Part shown: positions 47,273-59,085 of the stretch, piece by piece | How the letters are laid out: each line of letters opens with the position of its first letter | Numbering within the stretch: position 1 is the stretch's first letter | Origin: Endomychus coccineus | Taxonomy: Eukaryota > Arthropoda > Insecta > Coleoptera > Endomychidae | Assembly (NCBI GenBank): GCA_958510875.1 | Contig: OY294068.1 | Span: 71,774,633 to 71,838,632, forward strand | Reading direction: 5' to 3' | DNA length: 64,000 nt | Program-made: the position numbers and the translations under genes | Notes under the pieces: generated by a model | What the model was told of the DNA's origin: nothing | The model's database searches: none | What the model saw: the letters and a program-made list of their open reading frames with translations, nothing else

Positions 47273-47780
47273 AAATCACCACTTATATTGATAGTTAAGT
47301 TTGAATGTACAGATCGATCGAGTATGTGGTAAGCGAAGTTCAGCATTCTCTGCCATTATTAGGCTGAAGCTGCTTCTGCAAACTTTAGTGTTGATTAAAA
47401 TGTATCACTCACATAAGTAAATATATGTAATTATATTTTAACTGTAATTTAAATCAAATATTCTATCTAGTCATTCTAAATAATTGTGACTTTTATCTTA
47501 AAATAAATTATTAATTATATGTCTATACATGATGATTTGTGTAGGTTTATAACATTTTTTAAAATTTGAATGTAATCATTAGCATAGTCTCTTTTTTCAA
47601 CGTTTCACATAGCTTCTAAAATTAATAAATTTTAATTTAACATACTTGCGAGTATTTCAACAAGTAATAACTCACATTTGTAATGTATCAGTATCAGTGG
47701 CATTATTGAAGTATATATCTATATATCACCATTACTTAATTCGCATCCATCATCTTCGTTTTCTTTTTAGAGTTGTTTAA
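47273..47780. other. Non-coding AT-rich stretch
   Basis: No gene or repeat recognised. Confidence 0.4.
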
Positions 47781-48624
47781 GCCGGCCGCAGACCTCGTGA
47801 TTTTCCATCCATCGTCGGTGATCATTTCAGCTGATCGTGACAAATCCGAAGTGTTTGCGGCATAAACTGTCACGATACACCGTCACGATGTATATCTGTT
47901 GATGCTTGAAAATCTTCGCGACGGTGCGTCTTGTGTTATGATTAAACCGAGATGTGTGGCAATTTACTTCCAACATCTCCGTTTAAATGCAGAGTTGTCT
48001 CGTATCAACGTCCGTTTCAATTGTTGGGACACATTTTCTTCCAAACTTTGAAATATGGATATAAATAATAGTTTTCAGGCCTACCGAAATGTTCATTGCC
48101 TGCGGCGCATAAAAAATAGAGGTTGTGACGAATTACTGAACAAATATATATAGCAAGAAACCACTGCTACCGTTAAGACGGTTAGGCCAAAATTAGCCAA
48201 ACTTGTGGTATTATGGCTATTTTATAATATTTTTACTAGATCAGGAGGCACCTTGCGGAATGATTTCTAGTCTACATGCAACGAATGACGTAAGTAACAT
48301 AGCTTTGGTTCTCATAAAGATAATTATAAACAGAATAATTTTACCATACAGGCTTGTATGACATTTTTCTTGGAAAAGTATATGTTTGACAAAGCATGTT
48401 TTTAAATTGCAGATGCTAGATATTCAGGTGGATGGAAAATTAATAGCTCAACTGCCGCTACCCCTGCCTAAAGTTGTGTCCTGTTTATCGCTAACAGTCC
48501 CCAAACCTGTTACTTTCATATTGAGGTCAGTGAACTTATGAGCTGCGTAAACTAATCGCAATGGCTTGTCACCATCACCGATGACCGTTATAAATCACAA
48601 GGTCTGTGGCCTGCTACTGCCGGC
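47781..48624. mobile_element. 844-bp element with GCCGGC ends
   Basis: GCCGGCCGCAGACCTCGTGATTTT at the start pairs with the inverted end (AAATCACAAGGTCTGTGG...GCCGGC), as does CATCGTCGGTGATCA with TCACCGATGACCG. A short internal frame, MDINNSFQAYRNVHCLRRIK (48054 on), is what PIF/Harbinger-like or other DNA transposons might leave. The superfamily is undecided and no target duplication is clear. Confidence 0.5.
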
Positions 48625-48667
48625 TTCTTTATCAGAATATTATGATAATACTTTTTCGCTCGAGGTA

Positions 48668-49133
48668 TCTGTCTTTTGAGGAATCCAAATCGTATGAACT
48701 ATTTATAGATTCATAATCATCATTAATATCCTGTATCCTATGATTATGAAGACTTCTCAAGCTTCCCATGTTTCACTCCCCTCAATGTACATGATATAAG
48801 GGAAACGCGTTTGCTGAAATATTACTGTCTGTTGAGGAATCCGAATCGTATGAACTATTTATAGATTCGTAATCATCATTAATATCCTGTATCCTATGAT
48901 TATGAAGACTTCTCAAGCTTTCCATGTTTCACTCCCCTCAATGTACATGATATAAGGGAAACGCGTTTGCCGAAATATTACTGTCTGTTGAGGAATCCGA
49001 ATCGTATGAACTATTTATAGATTCATAATCATCATTAATATCCTGTATCCTATGATTATGAAGACTTCTCAAGCTTCCCATGTTTCACTTCCCTCAATGT
49101 ACATGATATAAGGGAAACGCGTTTGCCGAAATA
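48668..49133 (-). repeat. Three tandem copies of a 156-bp unit
   Basis: GAGGAATCC recurs at 48678, 48834 and 48990, exactly 156 bp apart, and the units are almost identical. 156 is a multiple of three. On the reverse strand each unit encodes the same frame, MGSLRSLHNHRIQDINDDYE followed by SINSSYDSDSSTDSN, ending at a TGA after YHVH. Near-identity points to recent amplification. The product is unknown. Confidence 0.65.
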
Positions 49134-49164
49134 TTCAGTTTGAGCCTTTCTGAATCGATCTAGA

Positions 49165-49630
49165 CCACGGTCGTACATAGAGGTCTGAAAACTCGTATGT
49201 TTGACATGGGTCTCTTACGCGTCGCCAAACTCGTAGTCCCTCGCTCAGCCACTAGCTAGCGCTTGGATCGAAGTACAGCAACAATCACATTATTAAGTAA
49301 AATAATTTTCCTCGTAACGCAATATTTACTATTCTGATTTGAGAGAGGAATAGAACTGTTACTCTAGTCAAAATGTATTACTCACCTTAAAAATAACTTC
49401 CCCTTTTTCGTTATACATGCTCGCACACACAAAAGACCTCGCTAAAACGATTTCTATCAGGAATCGCAAGCATCCACTCTTTTCGCATTTCCGCATCTTT
49501 CGGCACTTCGAAAACAGAAGTTTCTTGCTTTACACTTTTGTACCCCGTTTTGCATTTCAGCACAATGCACGATTTCGTGATTTGTTTCTAAAACGCAGGT
49601 ATTCCTTGTGTTTACAAGTCAAGTATGACA
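49165..49630. mobile_element. MITE family Y, copy B, right end missing
   Basis: It is colinear with 23864-24290 (CCACGGTCGTACATAGAGG, TCGTAGTCCCTCGCTCAGCC, TTTGTGTTTACAAGTCAA). It has an extra internal block at about 49490-49540. The right terminal repeat is absent. Confidence 0.6.
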
Positions 49631-49839
49631 GTTGTAAGAGAATTTCGACTACTGCGCGTTTTGAGATAATATCTGTGTATGCGTGCGTATATGTATAACT
49701 CAGTGGATACGATTGCACATTTCCTATTGGTCGATAGATTTCTAGTTTTTGGAAATTGCTTTGGAGTGACGAGAATAGGAGAAATATTTGTTTTGGGCCC
49801 CAGTAGTCCCCAGCAAGTGGTATTTTGACGTCAGTTTTC
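49631..49839. other. Short non-coding stretch
   Basis: Nothing recognised. Confidence 0.3.
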
Positions 49840-50440
49840 ATATGGAACTATATATAAATCTTCGAAGAAAGGTCACACTAACACATATGCTTATTATTTT
49901 CGTCTTCACGTATGTTTCGGTCTCACGACCATCATCAGAAGACTTATGTTGTCTAAAACAGAATTTCTTAAAACTAATTGTATCAACACAAACAGAACAA
50001 AATGATGGAACAATTAAACAATTTACAGAAAATTGAAATCTGGACCCTACATTACCAGTAAAAAATGACATGAATGAATAAATGATATAATGGTACAAGA
50101 ATAAGATAATACCTATTGTATTATATCTATGGGCTTCCAAAACTACATAAAAGTGATAAACTTTGAAGACCCATTGTAAGTAATATTGGAGCGCCTACCT
50201 ACAATTTATCAAAATCTATCAACAATATAATAGGAAAAAATTAATTTTATATAAAAAACTCATGACATTTTAATGAATGTATAAGCAATTCGTAACCATA
50301 GATCATCTTCCAATTTATTCGGACGTTGTTTCTTTATTTACAAATATAACAGTCGTTTTGGCATTGAGTATCAAAACACGTTGGGTAGAGATTAAAACCA
50401 CACACTCTAAATCAATCTGAATTCATAAATGCAGTACATG
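49840..50440 (+). pseudogene. Penelope-like reverse transcriptase fragment
   Basis: The frames contain YGLPKLHKSDKL-like sequence (about 50124-50160, read through a shift), RPIVSNIGAPTYNLSKSIN (about 50168) and DVVSLFTNITVVLALSIKTR (about 50326), which correspond to the early RT motifs and motif A of Penelope-like elements. Upstream, TTTCGGTCTCACGACCATC (about 49914) resembles the hairpin end sequence of such elements. The YADD part is missing. Confidence 0.65.
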
Positions 50441-50689
50441 TGAATCTTCCTCCAAGTTTGGAACTCACTCCATGATTATATTGTTATCCACTTTAAGGAG
50501 TTGTGAAAACTCGCTTTAATAAGGTCACTTTGTGACGAAATAATGGTCAGCAAGAATCAGATGAGTGATTTGAAGCGACAAAGGAGGTTTTGCGGTAGTA
50601 GTATTTTCAATAGCTTAGTTAGTAGTTATTACAAGAATAAATATGGGGCATCAATCCTCTTAAATCCCACTTATCATTAGATGTGTGAC

Positions 50690-51190
50690 TTATTTCACTT
50701 CCCTACATATTGTTTAAAATGTATTTTACACCAAGTAAACGCCGTGTCGATAGATATATTTGAGTATGATTTTTACATGGAAGGGAAAATGATAGGATCC
50801 ATCAAATAATTATAGTAGATTTTGCAATCGTTTGGATTAATCTCAAGTGATTCAATGATAACTATTATTTGATAGATGGATTGGTTACATACATACCTGT
50901 TGTAATGTATGTGCTTTCGAAAACTGACAAGGGTATGTTAGAGAGTGCACGTATAGATTTTTCGGGAAGGAAATTGACTCAAACAAGAACAGAATATCAT
51001 GATATTACAGGAAGTGGTAATTACAGTCCATCCAATACACTTCCGTAGTCAATGATACTCTGATACACTCCTATAAATAATATAGTAACACGAATAACTG
51101 ATCCATTTCTAAGTACATCAAGATCGAAACTACAACCATGACAATAACCACTATCGTTCTATTTAGCTTCAAGCATGTTTGCAGTAAAGG
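50690..51190 (+). pseudogene. OBP-like copy 4: promoter and decayed exon 1 only
   Basis: The shared upstream region, a TATA box TATAAATA (51072-51079) and the leader AAGTACATCAAGATCG precede an ATG at 51138. The exon reads MTITTIVLFS, then diverges (KHVCSK) because one base is gained relative to copies 2 and 3. A donor-like GGTAATC follows at about 51188. No exon 2 is found before copy 3 begins. It is a partial duplication. Confidence 0.65.
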
Positions 51191-51389
51191 TAATCTTTTT
51201 CTGAGTTTATTCAAAAGTTGCCCAATATTATTGTATAGAAATAGAGCTCACAAGTCGATTTCCAAGTATTTCTTGAAAAGTAAATTGAGAATATCGGATT
51301 ACTATGTGGATTAAATTTAGTAGTATTATTCATGGTTATTGAACTGTTATACCGTGAAATAAACTAGACTCTGAAGATGTTCTTTATAT

Positions 51390-53330
51390 TTTGAGCATGC
51401 CAACGCACATAAAAAATATGGTCATAATGATTCCGTTTTGACCATGCTGTTTCACTACCTTTTCAAAAAGGAACACAATAGTGACATAATGATTTTTAAT
51501 AATGTATTCCCCGTGAGCCTATGATATTTTTCATAACACAAATGATTGAATTTATATTAGATGTTTATTCACCTATATTACTATATATTTTGACCATGCC
51601 AACGCACATAGAAAATATGGTCATAAATATGCATTGATCCCGTTTTGACCATGTTGTTCCACTATCTTCCAAAAAAGAACACATGAGTGAGATAATGATT
51701 TTTAATAATGTATTCCTAGTGAGCCTATGATATTTTTCATGACACGAATTATTAAATGCTTATATTAAATGTTTATTTACCTATATTACTATGTATTTTG
51801 ACAATGCCAACGCACATAGAAAATATGGTCATGAATATACATTGATCTCGATTTGACCATATTGTTTCACTATCTTCCAAAAAAGAACGCAAGAGTGAGA
51901 TAATGATTTTTAGGCACAATCAGCTATGAATAATATAAAAAATTGGTTGGATGCAAACAATTTGGAATTGAACAATTCCAAAACTAGATTTATTGCATTT
52001 TCGCCGACGAAAGCAGGACAGGCACCCATCTTGGAACTCTTAAAAATAGAAAACTTCACAGATGTAATTGATCAAACAGATTCCATGAAGTATTTGGAAA
52101 TATTTTTCGACGAATATCTTAAATGGGGAAACCATATCGATTTCCTATCAAAAAAAGCAAAAAAAACTCATATATAGATTTTATTCCCTCAGGAGCATAC
52201 TAAATAAGAAAAATTTATTGACTTTTTATAACAGTCTGGTTGTATCAATCTTATGTTACTGTGTGAATGTTTGGGGCTATGCAAATAATTACTCCTTGAA
52301 ACCATCAAAAATTATACAAAATTATGTGATTAGAATATTTTTTTCGATCACCGCAAAGACAAGCATTAAACCTATATTTATACAAGAATCGTTACTGAAT
52401 ATCAAAAGTCTATATATGTTCTCAGTAATCCAGTCAATATATAAACAAAATAATACTGCAAGAGTATATTATCTCTACACAACTAAAGCCATACAGAATA
52501 AGAAATATAAATACCAAAAATTTAATAAAACTGTTCGTCAGAAAAGAAAAGAATTTATTGGTATGAGATTGTACAATTCACTACCTGTCAAATTAAAGAG
52601 CGCTACTAAAATACAATTTAAAATTCAGACTAATTCATACGTTATACAAAATTACAATTTATTAAGCTCATACTTGAATAAAACCCGACATCATTGCACC
52701 GTATTTTTGTATTTTTATATCCTGTATTCTATATTTCATCTTTTATCTTTCAACCTAAATTTTTTTTTACATAATATGTACTACGATTGGAAACAAAACA
52801 TATCTAAAAAGTTTAGTATAGAATGAAATGTTGGCACATCATGAAATTTTCTCAAGTGACACAGATACATGAAAAAATTGTAAATGTAATTCAAAAATAA
52901 TTTGAAATAAAATGAAATTTGAAATAAAAAAAAAGAATAAAAAAAAAATGTATTCCCCATGAGCCTACGCATATAGAAAATATAGTCATAAATATGCATT
53001 GATCCCGTTTTGACCATGTTGTTTCACCATCTTCCAAAAAAAAACACAAGAGTGAGATAAGGATATGGTAATTTTCATAACACCAATTATTAAATGCTTC
53101 TATTGAATGTTCATTCACCTATATAACTATATATTTCGACCATGTTAACGCACATAGAAAATATGGTCATAAATATGCATTGATCCCGTTCTGACCATGT
53201 TGTTTCACTATCTTCCAAAAAAGAACAAAAGACTGAGATAATGTATTCCCTGTGAGCCTATGATATTTTTCATAACACGAATTATTAAATGCTTATATTA
53301 AATGTTCATTTACCTATATTATTTAGAATT
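51390..53330 (+). repeat. ~200-bp tandem repeats derived from the OBP intron
   Basis: GACCATGCCAACGCACATAG with AAATATGGTCATAAATATGC recurs with start points near 51393, 51592, 51800 and 53138 (spacing 199 and 208 bp, then a LINE insertion). More copies lie at 53916 and 54741. Copies 1 and 2 have one each (about 4095, 21955). It is a local amplification of a first-intron segment. Confidence 0.65.
51913..52948 (+). mobile_element. 5'-truncated LINE with A-rich tail
   Basis: It reads MNNIKNWLDANNLELNNSKT, then YLEIFFDEYLKWGNHIDFLS, a one-base shift, and NLLTFYNSLVVSILCYCVNV. This is the RT thumb and C-terminal region of an APE-type LINE. It ends in A-rich sequence at about 52910-52948. The interrupted host unit (GATTTTTAATAATGTATTCC elsewhere) resumes at ATGTATTCCCC. 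Confidence 0.75.
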
Positions 53331-53440
53331 TTACTTGAATCGAAACGCCGTTTCCATGGATGTATTTGAGTATGATATTAATTGGAAGGGAAAATGATAG
53401 AATGCATCAAACAATTTAGTAGATTTTGCAACCGAAAGGA

Positions 53441-53870
53441 CTTACACAAGCTTACTTTGAAAGGGAGCAGGATACATAGTTTTTTCTGCATTTGGAAGAC
53501 GCTGTGTAAACCGGAGGGGGTGTTGGTGCTGTTAGACCATGCGGAGCTGTTCCTTACGAGGACTTGGGCAGGTGGCAACCAGTAGTTTAGGGGAGAATGG
53601 ACCTCTGAGGAAGGCCTCTGGCGGCGTTATAATTTCACTCTGATCTTTCTAATTTTATTACTGGCCAGTCAAAAGTGTGAAGAATATCTAAAATTTCATG
53701 GACCGCACGAAGATGCAAATTTTTTTTGCATCGTGTTCAAGATGGCTTACATATTGTTAGTCAGAAAAAAGGGAGCTCGATATTATCACTATTAATAAAT
53801 AATGACAATCCATTTTCAATCAACAAATGGAATGTCTTTTATAACAAATGGAATATCTCGAGCTGTTACT
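53441..53870. other. Insertions between copies 4 and 3
   Basis: About 53340-53440 repeats part of the shared promoter. 53441-53640 is a GC-richer foreign piece with an open frame (LLDHAELFLTRTWAGGNQ) that I do not recognise. 53700-53870 repeats the left end of the 37-kb foldback (GCATCGTGTTCAAGATGGC). Confidence 0.45.
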
Positions 53871-54109
53871 GTGAAATTAAAATTAACTAGACTGTGAAGA
53901 TATTCTTCATATTTTGACCATGCCAACGCACATAGAAAATATGGTCATAAATATGCATTGATCCCGTTTTGACCATGTTGTTTCACTATCTTTCCAAAAA
54001 GGACACAAGAGTGAGATAATGATTCTAATAATGTATTCCCCATGAGTCTATAATATTTTTCATACCACGAATTATTAAATGCCCTAGTTTATTTGCCTAT
54101 AATATTCAG

Positions 54110-54505
54110 AAATCTACACGTACCGAAACGTCGTTTCCATCGATATATTTAAGTATGATATTAACTGGAAGGGAAAATGATAGGATGCATCAAATAATTT
54201 GGTAGATTTTGCAACCGATAATCTCTCGTGATTCAGTGGTAATCATTATTTGATACATGGGTTTGTTACATTCATGCCTGTTGCGTTGTGTGTGCTTTTG
54301 AAAACTGACAAGGGCACGTGTAGGTTTGTCGGGAAGGAAATTGAATCAAAGAAGAACAGAATATCATGATATCACAGAATGTAGTAATCACTATCCCTCC
54401 TATAAATTTCCCTAGTATTTTCTAAATTGATATACTATAATATAGGATATATAATAACTCGAATAACTGCTCCAGTTTGAGTACATCAAGATCTAAACTG
54501 CAACC
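54110..54505 (+). promoter_or_regulatory. Upstream region of OBP-like copy 3
   Basis: Shared upstream sequence with a TATA box TATATAA at 54448-54454, 52 bases before the ATG, and the leader GAGTACATCAAGATC. Confidence 0.5.
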
Positions 54506-55643
54506 ATGACTATAACCACTATCGTTCTAGTAACTTGATGCATATTTGCGTTGCAGGTAATCATTTTCTATGTTAAGTCAAATGTTCTCAAGTATTATTA
54601 TATTGTAATGTAACATTTTCAAGTATTTCTTGGAAGATAGAGCGAGGATATCAAATTACTATATGAAATGAGTGTCTTAATATTAATAATGGTTATTGAA
54701 CTGTTACTGTGAAATCAACTGGACATTCTTCATATTTTGACCATGCTAACGCACATAGAAAATATTGTCACAATATGCATTGGTCTCGTATTTCAGAATA
54801 GGAATAATGTATTCTCCATGAGGCTATAATATTTTTCATACCACGAATTTTTAAATGGTCGAGTTTATTTGCCTCTATCATTCGGAATTTTACTCGAATC
54901 TCTCTAATTTCATTACGTACAACGTGTATTCGTAACAAAGATCACTGAAGCGAAATCTATCGACACTAAAAAGGTTACAACGTCCATACGATCATTTGAC
55001 AATCTTCTTACATTATCCCAGCAGATACTGAAAGCAGTTAAAAAGCTCTATCTCATCTGTAAAGCTTTTTCCAATTCGTCACTTGTTATTCCAAGGAAGT
55101 TTTACTATACGTATGTCGTATGTTCGGCTTCATTTGGGTAAGAGTATTCAGATATGGTCATCGTTACGGCTTCGAGACGAAAGATCTTATTGTTACCAGA
55201 ATTTTCTCCCGCTGAATTATTTTTTCCAATTTTCTGTCAATTCATCGGCGGTTAATATGTTCTGGATAGATTAGGTTCAGTTTTGTTAATTCGGTTATAC
55301 TTAGTTTGGTTTCAAGAGTATTGTTTAGAATTGAGCTACACAGGTATTGCGACATCAGCTCTTTGTATTATTTAATAATAATAATGAAACAGTCTCTTAC
55401 ACTACTCTTCATATCCTTCTTGGTTAATTGTCCCAGAATAAATCTTTACATCTTCCATTCATTTGCTTTGTTGTTTGAGTATTATTTTCATCTATTATAC
55501 TTTTTCAGAACCACAGCAGTGAGTATCTAATATCAACACCAAATTCCAATATTTTACAGAACCGCAATAGAACAGAAGACATAATGACTATCCTAACTCA
55601 CATAATACGCTATACATAAAATAGGGAAGGCGCAGTCCATGTA

Positions 55644-56604
55644 CCGGGATATCAAAAACTATCTTGGTCGAGGGTGGTTGTGGAATCTGAATCGTGTGTC
55701 TTACTTTAAGTTTGAAATAATTATGTCATAATTAATTTGAAGTTTCTAAAAGTGCGAAATTTTATATGAATATTGTAACACTCAGAAGTCTTTAGCGTTT
55801 TGGACTCCGGGATTTTCACGTGGCCTATCGGAATTGGAAGGTTCGAATTATCTAAAAACATAATTGCATCAACGCCAGACGTCCTATGTAATTAGCTACG
55901 AACGGAATCATTTTGACATATGCCTCGAGGAGCTCGCTGCGCGTTAGTTAGAGTTTATACATTTTACCTCGGTCTTGTTAATTTGGGGCCGTTTCTTGCC
56001 CCGTGCGACCGGCTCCAGTTGTGATAAAGTGTTTTTGGCTATGGGCCGCTAACTTTTACCCGCTTCGTGTATATTTTAGTCTCGAGAAAATTCTCTTTGG
56101 TACGTACACGTTAGACGCGCGTAGCTGAGACCTGAGAGTACCTGTTTCTATTATAATTAAGGTCTTCTATTTAATGGACATTTATCAGAAAAAAAAGAAG
56201 GGCCGTCGGGCACGGTCCGATACTAAATCTAACTACATGGAACGGAAACGGCACGCGAAAAGTCGTCGTAAAGCCGTATTAGGTACAACCAGTTTGCACT
56301 TTTTTAACTCGCGTGCTACGGGCTTCTCACGTGTACGTCATTCGATTTACGGAAAATTACCTATTTCAAAACAGTTTTTGACCCGGATTGTGGCTATCAC
56401 GACCTCTGAAAAGGTTCAAAGTTCACATAATTATTTCATAATTTGTAGTTCATTATTGTTTTACAACTGAAATAAATAGGTATGAAATTTGTAGGTTATT
56501 GATGATGTCAGTGTGACAGTGACATAATTATTTCAAACGTAAAGTAAGACACACGATTTGGATTCCACAACCACCCTTGACCAAGATAATTTTTGATATC
56601 ACGG
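55644..56604. mobile_element. 961-bp TIR element with a basic-protein ORF
   Basis: The ~85-bp inverted repeats include GATATCAAAAACTATCTTGG, GGGTGGTTGTGGAATC and GTGTGTCTTACTTTA. They are flanked by TA (or GTAC) on both sides. OBP copy 1 keeps the empty site CATGTACTAGA (about 5418). The superfamily is not identified. Confidence 0.65.
56174..56470 (+). CDS. Small Lys/Arg-rich ORF inside the TIR element
   Basis: 98 codons from MDIYQKKKKGRRARSDTKSN. The first third is strongly basic, as in nucleic-acid-binding or nuclear-localisation tails. The C-terminus (HNYFIICSSLLFYN) ends within the element shortly before the right repeat. The sequence upstream (55960-56170) is unusually GC-rich. It could be the start of a transposase or a captured exon. 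No family is recognised, and it may be non-coding. Confidence 0.3.
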   Translation: MDIYQKKKKGRRARSDTKSNYMERKRHAKSRRKAVLGTTSLHFFNSRATGFSRVRHSIYGKLPISKQFLTRIVAITTSEKVQSSHNYFIICSSLLFYN

Positions 56605-56739
56605 TACTAGATATCTATGGTCTATTCTCTCTGTTCTCTGTCATTGTAGGTTGTATCATAAATAAAATGCCTTATTTTGAATAGAATCAGCCATTACCTG
56701 ATGAAAATTCATTTTAAACTCTTATAAAATATCGGTAAA

Positions 56740-57265
56740 TTATGGTTACACTTCTGGACTGATAGATTAGTCCTATTTGAGAAAAGATTCAATTCAGCTA
56801 TAAACTCATTCTTTCCCACCAAAAAACAAAATTATTCTTACGATGACATCACACATTCCCCATCATGCACCTATCACTTGAATTTCAAATTTTCTTAGTA
56901 ATTTAGATAATGACGTAGCATATAAAACGCAGAATAATTTAGCAAAGTTTATCAAAAATATTAAAAATAAATCATTCAATGGACATAAATGTGCGGTTTA
57001 CAAGCTGACATGTGGGTCTTGCTCTAAGATATGCATTGGTTTGATTGGAGGGTCTTTCAGAAAACGAATCAAAGAACACAAAGGCGTAGTTTCATCAATA
57101 ATAAATCTGATTCAGCCTTTGCAGAGCACAATTATGGAAAACCATAACTTTAATGATAAATTTAAGATTTCACACATTCAGAATATAAGTAATAAACTAA
57201 ATTTGCTGGAATCCGTAGAAACTAATGAATATAAGAAATTCCTTATTCTGTTGAACCATCAATAA
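56740..57265 (+). mobile_element. Penelope-like fragment in the intron of OBP copy 3
   Basis: It reads DVAYKTQNNLAKFIKN, then CAVYKLTCGSCSKICIGLIG (GIY-YIG start), SFRKRIKEHKG and, after a shift, IMENHNFNDKFKISHIQNIS. It is the best preserved of the three orthologous Penelope fragments at its start. Confidence 0.7.
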
Positions 57266-58493
57266 ATAATTAATAATCCTCCCTTGTTGACTTTATATCA
57301 GATTTTCTATTGGCTTACACATTATCGTTCAGTCTTTCGATGGATTGAATCAAACTATTATAATTCCACCAATCATCTATCCTAAGATTATCATTAAAGT
57401 TATATATTAGGTAAGTTCTTTTGTAATAGGCTAGTACTTCGTAATATTTGCTTGAAGAAACTACGGTATCAGCAAAACTATACAACATCTTTTTATTAAG
57501 TTAGTTAGAATCAAACTTTTGATAGTAATTTTATTTTAATCCACAATGACTTATGCATATATCTCAAAAATCATTAGTTGAACCGAAAGAATGGCGTCTG
57601 GACTCAATGTACTCGATCTGATCAAAATAAACTATTGAACTAGAATTCATGAATTTGGGTATTTTGTAGATTCCATGTATGTAAAGTGAACAATTTACCT
57701 ATGATAAGTTTCGAATACATGATGCATATACAAACCTATGCTCGAATTGCAATGTTCTGCAAATACCCTGTTCAATTTAGAACCGTGAGTTTGATTACCA
57801 TGGAGATGCCGCCGGCTGAATTATGTTCAACTCGCCTTTTATGTCATGCTAGACTGACGTTAAAAAGAAATTAATGTTTATGATCAATCTATACCATAAT
57901 CAGTATATCTGAGAAGCCCCAAACGTACTATTACTGATTGGTCAGATGCAGGGACGCCGAGACATAAGATAAGTTAGTTAGGGATATGTGAGTTTTTGGA
58001 GGAAATCATAAGACCGTAATATACGGAACAACAAAAAAATCGAGGAGTAGTAGAAATACTTTACTCCATTTTCAATAACTAATCAATAAAAATATAATGG
58101 ACTCTAATTTTTCTCTCTGTTGTTGCAAGGCTGTCACTTTAGATGATGCTCCAACAATAGGACAACATTGTGCCAAGCTCAATGGTTTGAATGTTACAAT
58201 GGTGAAAGAAGTAGCAGCAGGTCTGCATTTACAAGACCCGAGTCCAAACGTAATGAGTCTGTTAATATGTGGCTTCACAAGACTGACATGGTTAAGCGAA
58301 TCTGGGGATTGGGATATAGAAAATATGAAAACGATGCTTAGCCCTGTAATGCCAGAGTCAACAGTGCAGAAAGTAATTATCATACGCCATCAAAAAGGCT
58401 ACGATTGAAGAAACGGTAATAGAGTTTTGGAGATTGGTTAATCCATTAATAAGATCTCACGTTTTAAATAAAGAGAATCTTCTTCGGACATAA

Positions 58494-59085
58494 TAAGACG
58501 TTATGTTGAATCTATGATGAAAATATTGATGAATAAATTTGTTAACCTTGATCTACTGATTTACTCTCTTTTTTATGGAGTTACAATAAAACTCACTTCC
58601 GATTATTGCTTGGTGTTAATTTAATGATGATCATTCTTCCTTCTACCCAAGCCAAGCAGATTCATGAGTTTGTGGACCCCATAATTACTACACCAATATA
58701 AAATGATATAAAATCATATGTATTTTTAAGACAACAATTATATCTAGTTTATTTTGTTCAAATCACCTTGATTGTAGAGGGGAAGTAGTTATATTATTGA
58801 TTGAAAATATACAGTACAGTGCCAGGGATATAAAAGAAGATTCCAATATGATATGAAGATTTATGTTGAGAACATTAATGAACTTAATCCAAATTTAATC
58901 TCCACATACAAACCCTTCAACATTATCACAACAACAATAGAACGACATATAAATCTAAATCTATTTCCGAATAACAGTGTCATTCATTCAGTGTATTTCA
59001 AGGCAAAAGTGGTAGGTAATAATGAATGTCGTGCTGCACGGGTTTGATCCAAACGCAACGAAATACATTCTTAATAATGATTGCA
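58494..59085 (+). other. 3' flank of OBP-like copy 3
   Basis: Non-coding. Colinear with the flanks after copies 1 and 2 (AATTTGTTAAC, TTCATGAGTTTGTGG, TGCTGCACGGGTTTGATCC). Confidence 0.5.

Larger units (their letters stand above)
54506..58493 (+). pseudogene. Odorant-binding-protein-like copy 3, disabled
   Basis: Exon 1 is 54506-54556 (MTITTIVLVT, TGA, CIFALQ). Its eleventh codon is TGA, where copies 1 and 2 have Ser. The donor GTAATC is kept. Exon 2 is 58130-58493 after TTGTTGCAAG, in phase 0. Its frame runs AVTLDDAPTIGQHCAKLNGL... to KVI, then an extra T near 58377 shifts it. The old frame continues to TAA at 58491-58493. C1 is kept, the CC pair is now CG, and the sequon NVT remains. AATAAA follows at 58532-58537. 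Two independent lesions argue for a true pseudogene. The intron is 3.57 kb and holds a TIR element and a Penelope fragment. Confidence 0.7.

Noticed and set aside
48668..49133. CRISPR-like array
   Set aside because: The units are contiguous 156-bp repeats without spacers in a eukaryotic sequence.
58097..58408. 103-codon frame starting in the intron before exon 2 of OBP copy 3
   Set aside because: The upstream part is intron read-through across the acceptor TTGCAAG. Comparison with copies 1 and 2 puts the exon start at 58130 and shows a frameshift at its end.
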